64,000 nt of DNA, from the NCBI RefSeq assembly GCF_024323335.1, contig NC_066585.1, positions 344,043,846 through 344,107,845 on the forward strand. The letters run 5' to 3'. Source of the DNA: Lathyrus oleraceus (Eukaryota; Streptophyta; Magnoliopsida; Fabales; Fabaceae). Under the pieces are notes generated by a model, which searched no databases, was not told where the DNA came from, and saw only the letters and a list, made by a program, of their open reading frames with translations. The position numbers and the translations under genes are program-made. Of this stretch, positions 22,499 through 35,558 are shown one piece after another. Each line of letters opens with the position of its first letter. Position 1 is the first letter of the stretch.

Positions 22499-23528
22499 TG
22501 TTTACAAATACAAGGACTAGGACCAGATGTCTTTTCCAATGCTCCACCATAGAGCACAACATTAGTACTTCCTAAACATTTAGTACTAAACAATCACCAG
22601 GTTTATCTGCAGACATCAGATACACCACTTCATCTCATTACTCCCCCTTTTTCCATAAATTTGCAAAGGGTTAGTCCTTCAACAAAGTCAGTATGCATAA
22701 AGAGTATCATACACAAGGTCAATGATGGAAAGGTTAGTATGTTAGCATATACACAACCAAAAACATGAGAAAACAACTACACCAACATCAAAAGATGCAT
22801 AATATTAGATTTTTTGTAAAAGTACAAAGATAAAATAGGCTATAGAGACTTTACAAATCCAAAAACATAAAAGGGCCAGAACAACTAAAATAGAACATCT
22901 GAGCATAATCTTCAATCCATCCTCTGTAGTTCTTGTAAGCAATCTAGTATACATCAACCTCTAAGTTAGAATCATATTTCTGAATATGTTGCTTCTTCAC
23001 AAACTTCCTCTTGGTCACAGTATTCTTGTCAATTGTAGATGACATTTCATTTTCACTATTTGCATAAGGCCTAACCACTTTAATCTTTTTTTTATTTCAT
23101 CATTATTTTAGATGTTTTTTTAATTTACAGACACCTCATTAATTTTAATATTAAAATGTGAAGATAGCAAGAGAAAAATAGCAGAATGTTGAGATCCTTA
23201 ATTGTAACACATGTTCATATAAAATAAGGTATATAAACAAGCAAATTCTGTATTTTTCATGTTCAACACATACCTAGTGAAAGATAAACTCCCCTGCACA
23301 CCTCCCTAGCATTAACTACTATTAGCTCTCACACGAGAAGACATTAAGGGTATCCCTTAATGCCTTACTGAGACTGTTATCCAATTGTTGAAGAGCTTCC
23401 TCATTTTCTTCAACAAGTTCTCTAATGAAGTGATGACACATGTCAAGATGCAAATTTCTGCTTTGTTGACCTGGAATTGTTGAATACTTTATAGCCCTTA
23501 GGATTTTTCAGAATGATGTCAAAACATA
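22046..23528 (-). other. SIRE-like element 3' region with no intact gene
   Basis: Decayed sequence between the last short frame and the 3' LTR. A GT microsatellite lies at 22423-22498. A minus-strand stretch near 23090-22940 encodes a basic Lys/Arg-rich peptide broken by stops; SIRE elements carry an extra ORF after pol, and this may be its remnant. Confidence 0.4.
22423..22498. repeat. (GT)n microsatellite
   Basis: About 75 bases of GT repeat with a few interruptions (GTTT, GCGT, GTCT). Confidence 0.95.
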
Positions 23529-25330
23529 TCATTCCATATTATTCTCCTTCAATACTAACTTTATCTTAAGCAACTTCTTAACACTGCTCCCATGTGTTGT
23601 ATGACCAGCTTCATCATATGACAAGATTCCACATCCTTCTTTCAACAGTTGTACCACTTCTTCAATTGTCAAAACTTCCGTTGATAACTTCCTTTCAATG
23701 CCTATCCTTCTGTGATATACTTCTTTAACCAAAAAAGACAATTTGAGAGTGAGAATTTCTTTGTGATTTAGCCTTTTCATAATGGCCAAGGCATTTTCTT
23801 TAGCATCTGTCTCTGAATTTGGCCTTCTTTTTACTCCACAGACAACAATGCTAGCTTACTCATTCTTCATCATACTTGGGAACTCATTTACCATTTTTTC
23901 ACTCATGATGTAGGTCCGAACTTATACAATACCTTCCTTATCAATTTTGATGACATCTTTGATCACAGGATTACTCCATCCAAGTTAAGTGGAAATACTT
24001 CCTAGGGAATCACATGAGGAATTCTTCATTTTATCTTTTTGATAATCAGGAAGGCAAGTCACATATGTAGTTATGATGGACTCAGACCCATTCACCATTT
24101 ATTGAGCACCTGACATTGTCCTACTTCCCTATAATTGTGTCTAACAACAAGTCTTCACTATCTCTTAATATGACACAGTTAGAGGTAACATTCAAGAACC
24201 AATTCACATATATTTCGGTAGATATCAAGGAAATAACATATTTCTCACTATCTCCACTTGTGGAATGATCTTTATCATTCAAATGGGAAATATCATTGTT
24301 TTAAGTACAAACTAGAATAATTATTTCATTCTTACATATCACACTTTGACCTAGTGTCTTCATATCTTTGAATGCATGATCATTACTATGAACATCATCT
24401 ATAACAATATCACCCCTAATATCTTCATGACTAAGATCGTCGACTTCCTTATCCACTTGATACTCATCCGACATGTTAGACATGATGACCGACACAAAGA
24501 TATCACCACCAGTGTTTGTCAATCGGGTTTCTAGGGGATCTTCACTAGAGGACATTTAAATTTCATGAAGATTTCTCATAGGACCGGACCTGAGTGGAAC
24601 AAAAGTTATATCTCCACAGGCGGTTATATCATCCTCAACATCATGAGGTTTATTATGGAGTGAATTATTTGGTTCATACTTCTTATAGTTAAATTTCAAT
24701 CCACTACTTCTAGCTTTACTGGCCAGTCTTGAGTCATAACCATTCCTCCTTTTTGGCTTATTCTTCTAACCCAAGGTAGGCTGTTCAAAGTTGGGAGGAC
24801 CTACAGCCTGACCACCGACCTTCCCTTCAATGATACCTTCTTTCTTAAGTCTAAAATCATCCTCAATAAATGATTAAGACTCTTGAGATATATGTTGGAA
24901 CATCTGTTTTGACATATTGGTAGACCTTTATTCTTCATACCAATCATCTCTATCAATCTTGAGGTCTTTCAAACTCGTGATGTCCTTTTCAGATATGGCC
25001 CTTTCAAAACAAACTTCTTTACCCTTGTTGGTTACGTTACTCTTGGAGTTGTTGAAGTTCATATATCTCATTCGAAAAGATAGTAGGTTCACATAGGCAG
25101 TTAAGTATTTTCTCAGTGGAACCTCTTCCTGACCAAGATTATCTATTTTACTTGAGCCCTTAATTCTTCCTTTTTCTTGATTGCCATGAGTTGTCTTATC
25201 TTTATCCATGTGCATGACACCCTCACTCTTACCATACCATTCTTTTTTTGAGAAACCTATGTGTTATGTATGAACTCCGACATTGGTTGATGCAACATTG
25301 GATTTCCATTTCTTCTTGGCACTGCCTTCC
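23529..25330 (-). pseudogene. Decayed pol region of the SIRE-like element
   Basis: The minus strand has only short frames (23529-23789, 24301-24555, 24928-25215). The one at 25215-24928 keeps GKEVCFERAISE-like and KGRIKGSSKID-like phrases that fit the region after the SIRE protease active site. The expected DSGCS active-site motif near 25230 is destroyed. I could not recognise integrase or RT motifs, so most of pol is deleted or beyond recognition. Confidence 0.5.
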
Positions 25331-26895
25331 TTTCATCCTCTAATATTTAACTTAAGCCATTCAAAATAATAGTGCCTTGTATGTCCATATTTTTCATAGT
25401 GGTAACATATCATAAACTGCTTCTTGTTCTTCCTTTGACGGGGTTCCACATGTTGAGCACGATGGTGAGACATTTGGTTCAGCCTCATAACTCCAGTATT
25501 TTCTTCAGACAAAATAATCTTCTTTGGGGGAATCTTCTTGTTTATATATTTCATGCCCATCCCTTCATTTGTTCTCTTCACATCTTTGGACATATCTCCA
25601 ATCTCTAATTTTTCATCATGTAAACTTGAATTGTTTTAAAACTTACTTTCAAAAAGATTCAAGTTTTCCTATTTGGATTTTAGAGATGAAATCCCTTATT
25701 CTCCATATGTGATGGTTGAAGCAAGTTCTTCTGATTCCTTCTTAAGAATACCAATGGTTTTCTTCTGGTTGTCTATAGATAAGCATGCTTCTAATATGAA
25801 TGAAGTATAAATCTATTCTTCACACATATCTTCAATACTGATCTCTCCTTCAGACACACATCTTCCAGAATAAGGCATCACATTGTTGGAAATTTCCCTT
25901 TCAGCTTCATTTTCAGAATTAGACCAAGTGAGGATTAATCCTTTTTTATATTTCCTTAGATAGTTATGGCATTCTGGTCTAATGTGTCCATAACCTCCAC
26001 ATTCAAAGCACTAAGTACCCTTCCCACTGTAGTGTTCTTCTTCATTCATGTCTTTGTCCCGGGGAATGATGTTGGACCTCTTGTCTGGAAGATTGGTCCT
26101 CCACTTCCTATCTAGATACTTCAAGGTATTGTTGAATTTTCCCTAAAAAGAGCAATATCATCTGCCAAACTCCCTTATTTGACACCTTGAATTTCAACTT
26201 CCTCACTATTGGATACAAAGGCTATACCTTTGTTCTTATTTTTTGACCATTCATTGATTGACATCTCAAAGGTTTTTAGGGAACCAATAAGTTCATCAAC
26301 CTTCATACTACTTAGGTCTTGAGCTTCTTCAATAGCAACCACTTTAATATCAAACCTCTTAGGAAATGATTTGATAATCTTTCTAGCAAGCTTTTCTTCA
26401 AACATCTTTTCACTTAAGGAAAAAAACATTTTAGAAATGTCACACAATATGATATGAAACTCACTTACAATTTCATCTTCATGCATCCCCAGGTTCTCAA
26501 ATTTTGTTGTTAGGAACTATAACCTTGACATACGAACCTTGGATGTGCATTCATGTGTTGTTTTCAAAATATCCCATGCTTCTTTATCTTCTGAATATAT
26601 ATTTTAATCATCCTAAACATGTTCTTATCCACACCATCGAAAATTGCATTCAATGCCTTGGAGTTCCTAAGGGATTCATCATCTTCAGCATCAGTCCAAT
26701 CAGCCTCTGGTTTTAGGATGGTTATACCATATTCAGAGATAAAAACTGGATGTTTCCAACATTGACCATAATTGTCCATTCTATGTTTCCCAAGGATTTC
26801 AGAAAATCCACCATTATCACCTTCCAATAATCATAATTTGCACCATCCAAAATAGGTGGTTTGTTGGCTGATCCTCCATCTTTAATTGTCTCCAT
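25331..26895 (-). pseudogene. SIRE-like copia gag with zinc knuckles
   Basis: The minus-strand ATG at 26895 begins a SIRE-type gag (METIKDGGSANKPPILDGAN). Further blocks are ADWTDAEDDESLRNSKALNA (about 26720-26660) and IEEAQDLSSMKVDELIGSLK within 26175-26486, typical of the UBN2 copia gag. A CCHC knuckle CFECGGYGHIRPEC lies at about 26012-25970, and a second knuckle-like CYHYEKYGHTRHYYF at about 25420-25370. Several frameshifts and stops separate these blocks, so no gag protein can be made. Confidence 0.8.
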
Positions 26896-26948
26896 TTGAG
26901 CATAATTTATATTCCCCAGAGCTCACCCAACATGATAGGCTTCCTTTT

Positions 26949-26960
26949 ATGATACCAATT
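26949..26960 (-). other. Degenerate primer-binding site of the SIRE-like element
   Basis: The minus strand reads TTGGTATCATAA just inside the 5' LTR end at 26968, a weakened initiator-Met site. Confidence 0.55.
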
Positions 26961-26967
26961 TAAATTA

Positions 26968-27986
26968 TGTTCCTCGGGGGACAAATGTTGAACTCGATGC
27001 TTCAAAAACCGGGTCAATAAAGAACTAGGTGATGAAGTGGAAAATCAATAAAGAACACAATCAATTGTTTACCCAGTTTGCTGAAACTACACATACGTCC
27101 GAGGAGCTGAGTCCACAACCCAAGGAAGAAAAACAAGTTATTAGTAGTTTAGTACAATTAGTCTTACAAGAAACAACAAACCCTATATTTTATATCTTTT
27201 CCTAAGACTACCCGATGACTTTCTATTGAGAGCCTCCCCCTAAACATGAAGACATACTCACTTTATCTTCTGCCACAAAACTAGTGACATGGGTAAAGAA
27301 CCAGTAAACCCAACATATTAACTTCAATCTTAACAAGATGAAAGAGTGTTGAATATTACAACTCAACTAGACAAACCTTCTATGCCAAGTTACTGAAACA
27401 TATAGGTGTACATAAAAATGTTGAATTTAGAACTCAGCGAGACAAACCTTCTATGCTAAGTTACTGAAACATAAAGGTGTACATAAAAATAACAAGGACT
27501 CTTGTAAACCCCATCACTCTAAGATCTTCTATGGGAATGCTTTATTTCCAATGTAGGTTGATCTCTGTAAATAACATAATAAATTTGGGGTTTTCTCCTT
27601 GGATTTGAGATTGATTTTCGTCTAGAATTAATGAAGAATCTGTTGTATTTGTTCATTGAATATCTCCAATAAGAGATGATTTGTTTTAATTTAAATTCAA
27701 ATTTAAATATTCATTTAAATCCAAATTAATCTTCATCCAACTTTCAAACAAAAAAATATTTAACAAATCTTCTGCAGAATATACTCCAAAATGCAGTAGT
27801 CTGATGCCTGTTGAGCAAGACCCACATGTCGTACCAACATGCTGATGCATCGCACCCAACATGCGTCCCTTATGCAGTTTCATACAGTTTTAGCAAGCTA
27901 GAGAAATCATGAATACTTGGACAAGTCTCCAAGTTCTTGGTTTGCTAAATCAACTAATCCAAATGACTAATCCACTAGGAACTGCA
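26968..27986 (-). repeat. 5' LTR of the SIRE-like element (about 1,019 bp)
   Basis: TGTTCCTCGGGGGAC at 26968 to CCACTAGGAACTGCA at 27986. It matches 20959-22045 with many substitutions and gaps. Confidence 0.85.
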
Positions 27987-28389
27987 GTATCGTTAAACCT
28001 AACTGCCTTGACAAAATTGCCTTCCACCTATAGTTATTACTTTTCTCTTTAAGAGACCGTGCACGGGCTTGGCTATAATCTTTCCTACCAATTTGATAAC
28101 TTCCTGAACTCAATTGAAAGCGACCTTCCTTGCACGGTATTTTCTATCAAGCAAAATGGCCCAAAGAAATGAGTTTAATAATTTTAGGCAGGAAGAGGGG
28201 GAATTTTTGTTTGACACATGGGAGCGTTATAAGGACTTGTTGAGATTGTTCCCATTTCATAGGCTTGAAAAATGGATCATTATTCGTACTTTTTATAATG
28301 GTCTCCTTAACTCCACAAGGATGACCTTAGATGTGACTTCTAGAGGATTGATGACAATCCGACATTGCATATATTTAGTCAAAGAATAA
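27987..28389 (+). pseudogene. Athila-like gag, continuation after the SIRE-like insertion
   Basis: Gag resumes with FSLRDRARAWL (about 28050-28085, with stops), then an open 91-codon frame at 28114-28389 containing FNNFRQEEGEFLFDTWERYK and WIIIRTFYNGLLNSTRMTLD. This is the capsid region of Athila gag, directly following the part at 20735-20958. It fades after 28389 without protease or RT. Confidence 0.85.
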
Positions 28390-29309
28390 GATCAAAACAA
28401 GTGAAAGTCGAGCAAATATGAGGAAGATTGACCAAAGAATGAAGGAAAAATACCTAACTGTGCAAATTGTGGACTTAGTGAAAATTTGAGGGAAAAAGGA
28501 GAAAAAAGACTGAAGCTTAGGAAATAATTACATCCACTATTATGCAACATCGCACATGTGATATGGCATTAAAAACAACATCGCCTGATGCAAGGTATCA
28601 CGCGCATGATGTTTATTTTTTGGGCCATTTTATGACGCATTATGGTCCATTCTGATGCCTTTAAAAGGGGATTTTATGCACTTTCACAAGCATTTCGAAC
28701 ATTAGAGACTGAAGCACGAATTAGAGAACACAAATGGCGATTTTTGAAGCATTTTAAGCCATTTTAGGCTATCTCTTCAAGGGACTTCTTATGTTATCTT
28801 TGTTTATCAATTATGGTATTTTTAACTACCTTATGAGTAGATAAATTCTTCCAGGTTAGGTTACGTTATGATGAACCTGTTTCTCAATTGTTGGATTCTA
28901 TGTTGATTTGACCACTGTATGAACCTATTAATCTATAATCTTATTCAATTGCTTCTTATTCGTATTGCTTTTCATGTGAGATACTCTTTCAATCTGATTT
29001 TAGGCACATAGGGAATACTGACCATTAGTCTATGTGTTGTACCTAAGGAAATTGTTGTACTTATGTTGGTTGAATATGGATAGGAGACCATGAGTAGTGG
29101 CATAAAGAATTAACATTTTATACATCATCTAACTCTGCTTAGGCTGGCGGACTAGGAATATAAAGCTCTGAGTAATGGTTAATGAGGGATCTATAACAAT
29201 TTTGTTAATTCACCGTGAGGTTATAATGATTAGATAATTCATACAGGGAGTCCAAGATCAACAAGAGAGGTGTAGCAATTTTTTTTTTAGATTAAGCTAT
29301 TGATTTAAT
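28390..29309 (+). repeat. LTR-like remnant, probably Athila-type
   Basis: No gene. Phrases from about 28530 to 29290 (CTTATGAGTAGATAAATTCT, AGGAGACCATGAGTAGTGGC) resemble the U5 side of Athila-type LTRs in plus orientation. No primer site follows and ends are not defined. It abuts Ogre LTR sequence at about 29310. Confidence 0.4.
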
Positions 29310-32300
29310 TAACTCGCAATGCAAGAGTCTCCATCATGCTTTTATTGTTTCCAAAGGAAAAGGGAAAAAGTACGAACAAAACCCAAAGAAGTTTTAAAAC
29401 AAAACTAACAAAAAGAGAACAAGGGTCCGGGGGTTAGTCATGCAAAGGGAAGGTATTAACACCCTCAACATCCGTGGTACTCCATGGGAATCTCTTTGAA
29501 ATTATGCATATTTTAGCTTGAAAAAGGATGTTGATTGTTAAAAGATTGGATGGATAGGAAAATAAGCATTTTTATAATGATTTGGTGTCAGCCAAGACTT
29601 TTAAAGTCTCATGCCTACGTACCAATAAAGTGCAATGGAGGATCAAAACCTTGTAGTTTGTAGTAAAAATATCAAAAGGGGTTTGTTTTGATTCATTTGT
29701 TTTTATTTTATGGAGAATACTCAACTAGTCACCCACAAGTATGAGAACTTTGCATCATCATGAGAGGGGCTCCAACTTGGATATGGATCAATAAGTATGC
29801 CACTAGCTCCCACAGATGGAAATGAATTATCATTAATACTATGGAGATAGGAGAATTATAATTCAACTATGGAAATGACTCATGTCTAATACCATGAGAA
29901 AATTTTTAAAAGGAAAAGTGCACAAAGGGCATAAAATGGTTTGAATGAGTTAGGTGTTTTTAGTCTTTTGAAATTGGTCTAAATATGCTTAAGATGGATT
30001 GACATTTATTAAGAAAAATAGTTTTAAAAATCACTTGACAAAATTTAAAGTTTTTTGAGAAAGTGGTTCAAATTAAAAAACAAGAAGTTTTTTTTTAAAA
30101 GAACAGAGAAGGTTTTGAAAATTAAAGAAGGGGGAGGAGAAGAAGAGTCTACCCTAAAGCATTAAAGTAAAAGCTAAAGAATAAAAATCTAACCAAGAGA
30201 TATCAAGTTTTATGACATAAGTCAAGCAAGAATTTCCTCGTCTCGATTAAGCCTCAACCAAGCAAAATAAGAAAATAGTAATCCATGTGTCAGATGACAC
30301 AAAAGTAAACAATCCAAGTCCTCGGAAGGAGATCCCAAATCAAAGGTATCATATGAATTCCAAGGTCACAAGTCCTAAAGCAAAGGTCAAGATCCTAATT
30401 CTAAGTCCATAACTCCACAATGATGCCAATGATAGTAACCACAAGTCCATGAGTTATGAGAAACAAGATCTTTTTAGGTTTTTCTCTTGATTAGTGTTTT
30501 CTTTACAAGGATATAAAGGAAAGATCCAAATGGTCAAAAACCAAAATGACATAAACACAAACAATATGATATGAAATGCTAAACATAAAGTAAATGACAT
30601 AAATAAAAAGAATAAAGTAAATGTCATTAAAATAGAAGTTATTACAAGTGAAGAGTTAGTAAGGGATGTTAGTAAAGATAAAAAGATGTCTTTGGTCACT
30701 TTTTGAAGAACACTCAACTATCCACTCACAAGAATGAAAATATGAGCCTATACATCATTTGTTAGAAGGACTCCAACTTGGATAAAGACCAACAAGTATG
30801 CCACTAACTCTCACAAATGGAAAAGTTTCAACATTCTCACACAATACCATGAGGAATATGAAACTTAAATCTCACTTATAAAAATGTTATTACCTTTGGG
30901 ACAAATTTAGTGCTAAGTTAAGAAATTGTAATTGGACTTATGTAGAAGTCACAACTATCTAAGGCCGGTCAATAATAATATTCGTGTTAATACATGCTAG
31001 AGAAATCATATGTAAATCATTCTTCTAAAGCTATGCCACACAAGAAAAAGAAAAAGAAAGGGGATGATCAAGCACAAAGGCTTGGAGGATGGTCCATTAC
31101 TTCAATCCATATTTCATGCCACTTAGGACAAACTTATGCATTAATATAAGTACCTTAAATGATTCATGATCCCTTAGAAGGTAGGTTTGAAATGGTGAAA
31201 GTTCATCAAGCACCAATCCACACATCATGAACAAGATGGATATAAATCCATCCAATTGAACAAAAGGAAAAACAAAGGGATGAAGAAGAAAGGGGACAAG
31301 AGAGGTAAAACTCAATTTGAATCATAAATTTGATCAAGTCATCAACAAAATCAATCATCCATTTTGGTAGATTAGGGTTTAAACCCATCAGCATCTAAGA
31401 TCTATTAAATTTGATAAGACTTAAAGTCAAAATCATCATGATCCAAGGCCAACAAAAGTCCACAAGGTCAAACAAAATTAAAATGCAATTAAATTAAATA
31501 AAAATGCATTAAAGGTATTTTTAAATGGAAATAAAATGGAAAATCCACAAAGTCCTTCAAAACACCAAATAAATGGCAAAGAAAATTATGGAAGGTTGAA
31601 AGTAAATTGAGAAACATATAATAAAAATTTCAGAATTTAAAAAGGCCGAAAAGTATTTTTAAACCAACTAAAACAAAGGAGAAAAGAGAAAATTCATAAA
31701 AAAATAGAAAATCAATGAAATAAAATGTGAAAAAATAAAAATCAGATGAAGAAAAATAAAAGAAAAATTTAGAAATTATTTTGGGATTTTTTGGATAAAA
31801 AATGAAATTACTATGAATTTATAAAGAAAAAGCAATTTAAAATAATAATAAAAAATAATTAAAATCAGAAAAAACCAGGAGCGTTGGATCACACTTTATT
31901 AATTAACATGGCAGATCCAACACTTTAAATGATGAGAAACACGATGGAATACGCTACAATCAGAACACATGATTCAATTTGAATTTAACCAATCAAAATG
32001 CCAACGTGTTTGGTCCAAACTGAGACCACCTGAGAAATACTCCGGTCATATTCTCCGGTGTGTTCTCACCGGAGTTTCATTGTTTGGTAACTTCAAGACA
32101 CAAGACCACCACCATTATGATTCTCTTCTCGTCTTGAATTCAAACTCATGCCTCAAATTCATTTATGTGAAATGAGCAAAGGGAATTTCAAAGAAGTTTC
32201 AGAAATAAGCAAGCCATGCAAAATAAATTTAAATGATGAACACGATTAATCAACACCAGATAAGTTAGGAAAAAGCATTAGAGAGTGAAGGACTACATTG

Positions 32301-33698
32301 TGGTAACTTGTTTGAGTTCAAATGATGCTCAGAACTACCTTGTTTGGTGATCAGAAGTTGATGAAGCTAGATCTGGTTGGAGCAATTCAGAAGGTCTCAG
32401 AGCTTGGGAATTGTTGCGAAAGTTTTAGGGGATGCCGATGGATCTAATAGAATCAATAAAAAATGGATTGAAATAGGCTAAAACTCAAAACACGATAGTT
32501 GAATTTTTTGGAAATATTTAAAGTTGCAGCAGGGGTTTCTTGGCTCTTAAATGCTTGCAAATGAAGGCAATATGTTCCTCTATTTATAGGGAATGTGTTT
32601 GGATCCAAATACATATGGAATGATTCATAATTCGTGCGAAACGAATTTGATCCAAGTGTGTGAAATATGTGAGTTGAAACTCCTCAAAACTCAGCTAAAT
32701 GATGCGTTTTAAGTGTCAATTAACTTCTGGAGACTTGATTAAACATGTTTAGGACCAAAACACTTGCTAATTTGGATTGGAATTAAGTTTAGTCATGATC
32801 AAATTTTGGGCAATGGTGACTTCTCCAGTTTCAAGTTACCATGTTCAACTCAATGGAGCACCCTACTCCAGTTTCAAGTTTAGTCATTCTTTTTGCAATG
32901 TGTTAACATCATGGCCAAGATTACAATGAACCAAGAAAGGTTGCATTTGGATGTTTGAGCACAAATTTATGGTGTGTTGAAGTTGGCATAAAATACTGGT
33001 TCCATAACTTAGAAAAAATTGAATGTTTGATGGATGCAAATGACCTATAATGTCCCAATGAATTCCATGGCCTTCCAAGCATATTTTGATCTTGGTCCCT
33101 GAAGAAAACTTGTATAGTGTATCTCCAATGGAATTGTACAAAAATAATCAGCTCCATATGTTGAAAATTGAAGAAGTTATGATCTTTTAAAGTTGGCAAA
33201 AAGTCACTTGAAAATAGGGCAATTTTCACTAAGTCCACAAATGACCTATAATGTCTCCAAACATTTGATGATCCTCCAAGGATAATTGGATCTTGTATTG
33301 TAAAGGGAAGTTGTATGGGATATTAAGAAGAGTCATATGCAAAAAGCGGCATTCAAAAATGTTGAGAAATGAAGGAGTTGTGATCCTTGGAACAAGCTTG
33401 TGCACTTGGAATTTTCTTGCACTTCTAAGTACATGAGTGATCATATGAACTAAAAATAAGGTGTCCTTGATTGTCTCTTAATTAGATAGATCAAATCTTG
33501 AAGTCACTTGTTGAATAAGGCATGAAAATAAACACATGAACCTTAGACTTTTCTTGAGAAGTAAGCCATCAAACTTTGAGAGGCTTTTGACTTGAGGAGC
33601 CCTACCTTGCACAATAAACATAAGGGAAACACGACATATTTTTGGTATTTTGCTTAGTGTTTAGATAAGAAATGAATCAAATAAACAAAAAAGGTAAA
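29310..33698 (-). repeat. Minus-strand Ogre-type LTR sequence, ends incomplete
   Basis: The left part is the reverse complement of the Ogre R/U5 region: CTTTTATTGTTTCCAAAGG near 29340 corresponds to AACAATAAAAGC at 40192, and GGGAAGGTATTAACACCCTC to the region near 40070. Similarity in reverse to the plus-strand LTR at 35559-40271 continues in patches through U3 phrases such as AAATGACCTATAATGT at 33040 and 33237. Neither terminal GTAGCGGGG nor GGTCTTACA is present. It contains internal duplications (29690-29900 like 30705-30900; a ~200-bp repeat at 33036 and 33236). No gene is present. Confidence 0.6.
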
Positions 33699-35558
33699 TG
33701 TAAGACCCCAATTTTGACCCTAAGATCCCTCATGCTACCTCATCATATATATTAGCTTTGGGATCACATCTTGGCATCCTCCTTACCCCTCATTCATTGG
33801 GTTTGCATTGGGAGAGATCACCAAGCACTTTTTATTGTATCATAATTTGTTTTTCATTATTTACTAACCAAAAAACCAAAAAATATGTCAGTGTATAGTT
33901 TAACTCTTTTGTAGGTAGTGTGTGTGCTCACCTATGTTCCATCAAGCTCATATATAGGGTTTGAGACCCTAAATGCAAGGAGTTCAATTAGGAAATGGTT
34001 CACATTGGTTCTAGGCATCATATATGGGTCCTCATGATCTTCACATGTAATTTTGATCAAGAAATCATCAAGAGTTTGGAGTTTGTTTGCCTTGGAAACC
34101 CTAATTCATCTAGGTATCTTGTGTGACTTCTTCAACAAGTTTCTTCAATAATTGATCAAATAGTTCAATGGGTAATTCATATTACATAATACCACACGCA
34201 TGATCCTCCATGAGTCCCAAAAATCAAAAGAATATCAAGCTAGCAAGTTGGTTCATGGTGGTTGACCAGAGAAAGTTAACTAGTCAAAACTGGGGTTCGC
34301 TAGACCCTATCTCCTACAATTTTTGTCATATGAAAATTATTCTAAGAGCCATGTTACTCAAAATGACATTACAAACAACTTTTATGTTGAAGTCAAGAGC
34401 TAGTTTTGCTTGTAAATTCACCTTGTATGGTGAGAGATTATAGATCATTTTGTCAGAACCCTAGTTTGGAGGTCAACTTCTCAAGACCATAACTTGCTCA
34501 ATTTTTATGAGATGAAATCCATTCAAATTCCATGATAAAATTAAATATCACTACTTAAATTATGATGTTTGGAGTAAGTTCAAATTCAAATTTCAAATGC
34601 ATGTTCCAAGAGGAACATTATAGGTCATTTTGGGCCAATACCATTGAACAAGTGATTTTTTTCAACTTCTAAAATGCACAACTCCTTCATACCAAATCCA
34701 ATTGAGGTCAAATTTGTGACCAAACTGAATAGGTTTGAAAGATTTACAACTTTCATGAAGGAACCTTTTTCATTTTAAGTCCATAGCAAATGTTATTCAA
34801 GGTGGAAGAAGTGAACATTTGACTTGGGACTTAGAAAATTTTCAAATATGTTTGATTTCCCAAACTTCCACCTTGATATTCTTCATGATCCAAGCTTAAA
34901 ATGAAAACGTGTTCAACATGAAAGTTGTTACCCTTGATCTCACATTTCAAAAAAGTCCAAGATCACCTCATTTGGCCAAATAATGAAGGACTTGCACATG
35001 GGTGCAATGTGAGGTACCATTTGGAAGAAATTCATGATCCAATTCAATTCAACAAAGCATGGCTTAATCAAATACTTTCAGCATGACATGTGCACAGTTT
35101 TGGACCTTTTCCAATCATTCTTTGGGCTTTGTACACGCCCATGCAAGCTCATGAAGGAAGTTGATAATTTTGATTATTGAAATGAAAGTGTGTGGAAAGC
35201 ATATGCATTGGTTATTAATAGAGAAACAATATGATCAGAACTTCATCAACACTTGGCCCAAGCTTTGCGAGACCAATCCATACCCTCTATTTCATAGAAT
35301 TTCTGAAGATTTCTTTTGAAATTGAGCTTGAACTTCATCGTCTGTTTGGAAGTTCAAACTCTAGAAATTCATTTCCCTCTTTATCTCAATTGGTTTCTCC
35401 AAGCAAGAGGAAGAGAAAGCAAGCAAATCCAGATCAAGATTAAGTGAAATTGAATCAACTCGAAGGTGATTTTTCAGAAACTTTATCTCTTCGTTTCTCT
35501 CTAAATTATTCACAATTCTTTATGATTTTTGGTTGGATGAAGCCCTACCGATGTACGC
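33699..35558 (+). repeat. Truncated plus-strand Ogre LTR (U3 part only)
   Basis: It begins TGTAAGACCCCAATTTTGAC and parallels the first ~1.86 kb of the LTR at 35559, down to GATGAAGCCCTACCGATGTA, then stops where the next LTR starts. Sequence near 35205-35220 corresponds to the TATA region of the longer LTR. A ~180-bp internal repeat is visible (ATTATAGATCATTTT at about 34437, ATTATAGGTCATTTT at about 34617). Confidence 0.75.

Larger units (their letters stand above)
20959..27986 (-). mobile_element. Minus-strand SIRE/Maximus-like Ty1/copia element, decayed
   Basis: Direct repeats 20959-22045 and 26968-27986 are its LTRs. The minus strand carries, from the right, an initiator-Met-like primer site, gag with two zinc-knuckle segments, a protease remnant and a long decayed region where no RT is recognisable. 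The element interrupts an Athila-like gag. A clean 5-bp target duplication is not visible (AATTC on the left, GTATC on the right). LTR divergence is much higher than in the young Ogre, with many substitutions and indels, so this is an older insertion. Confidence 0.8.

Noticed and set aside
20952..27991. A 5-bp target duplication for the SIRE-like element
   Set aside because: The bases next to both LTR ends (AATTC and GTATC) do not match, and shifting the ends by a few bases gives no convincing repeat.
32921..33444. Overlapping minus-strand ORFs of 71-105 codons with similar peptides
   Set aside because: They come from the ~200-bp tandem duplication in Ogre LTR U3 sequence, not from a gene.
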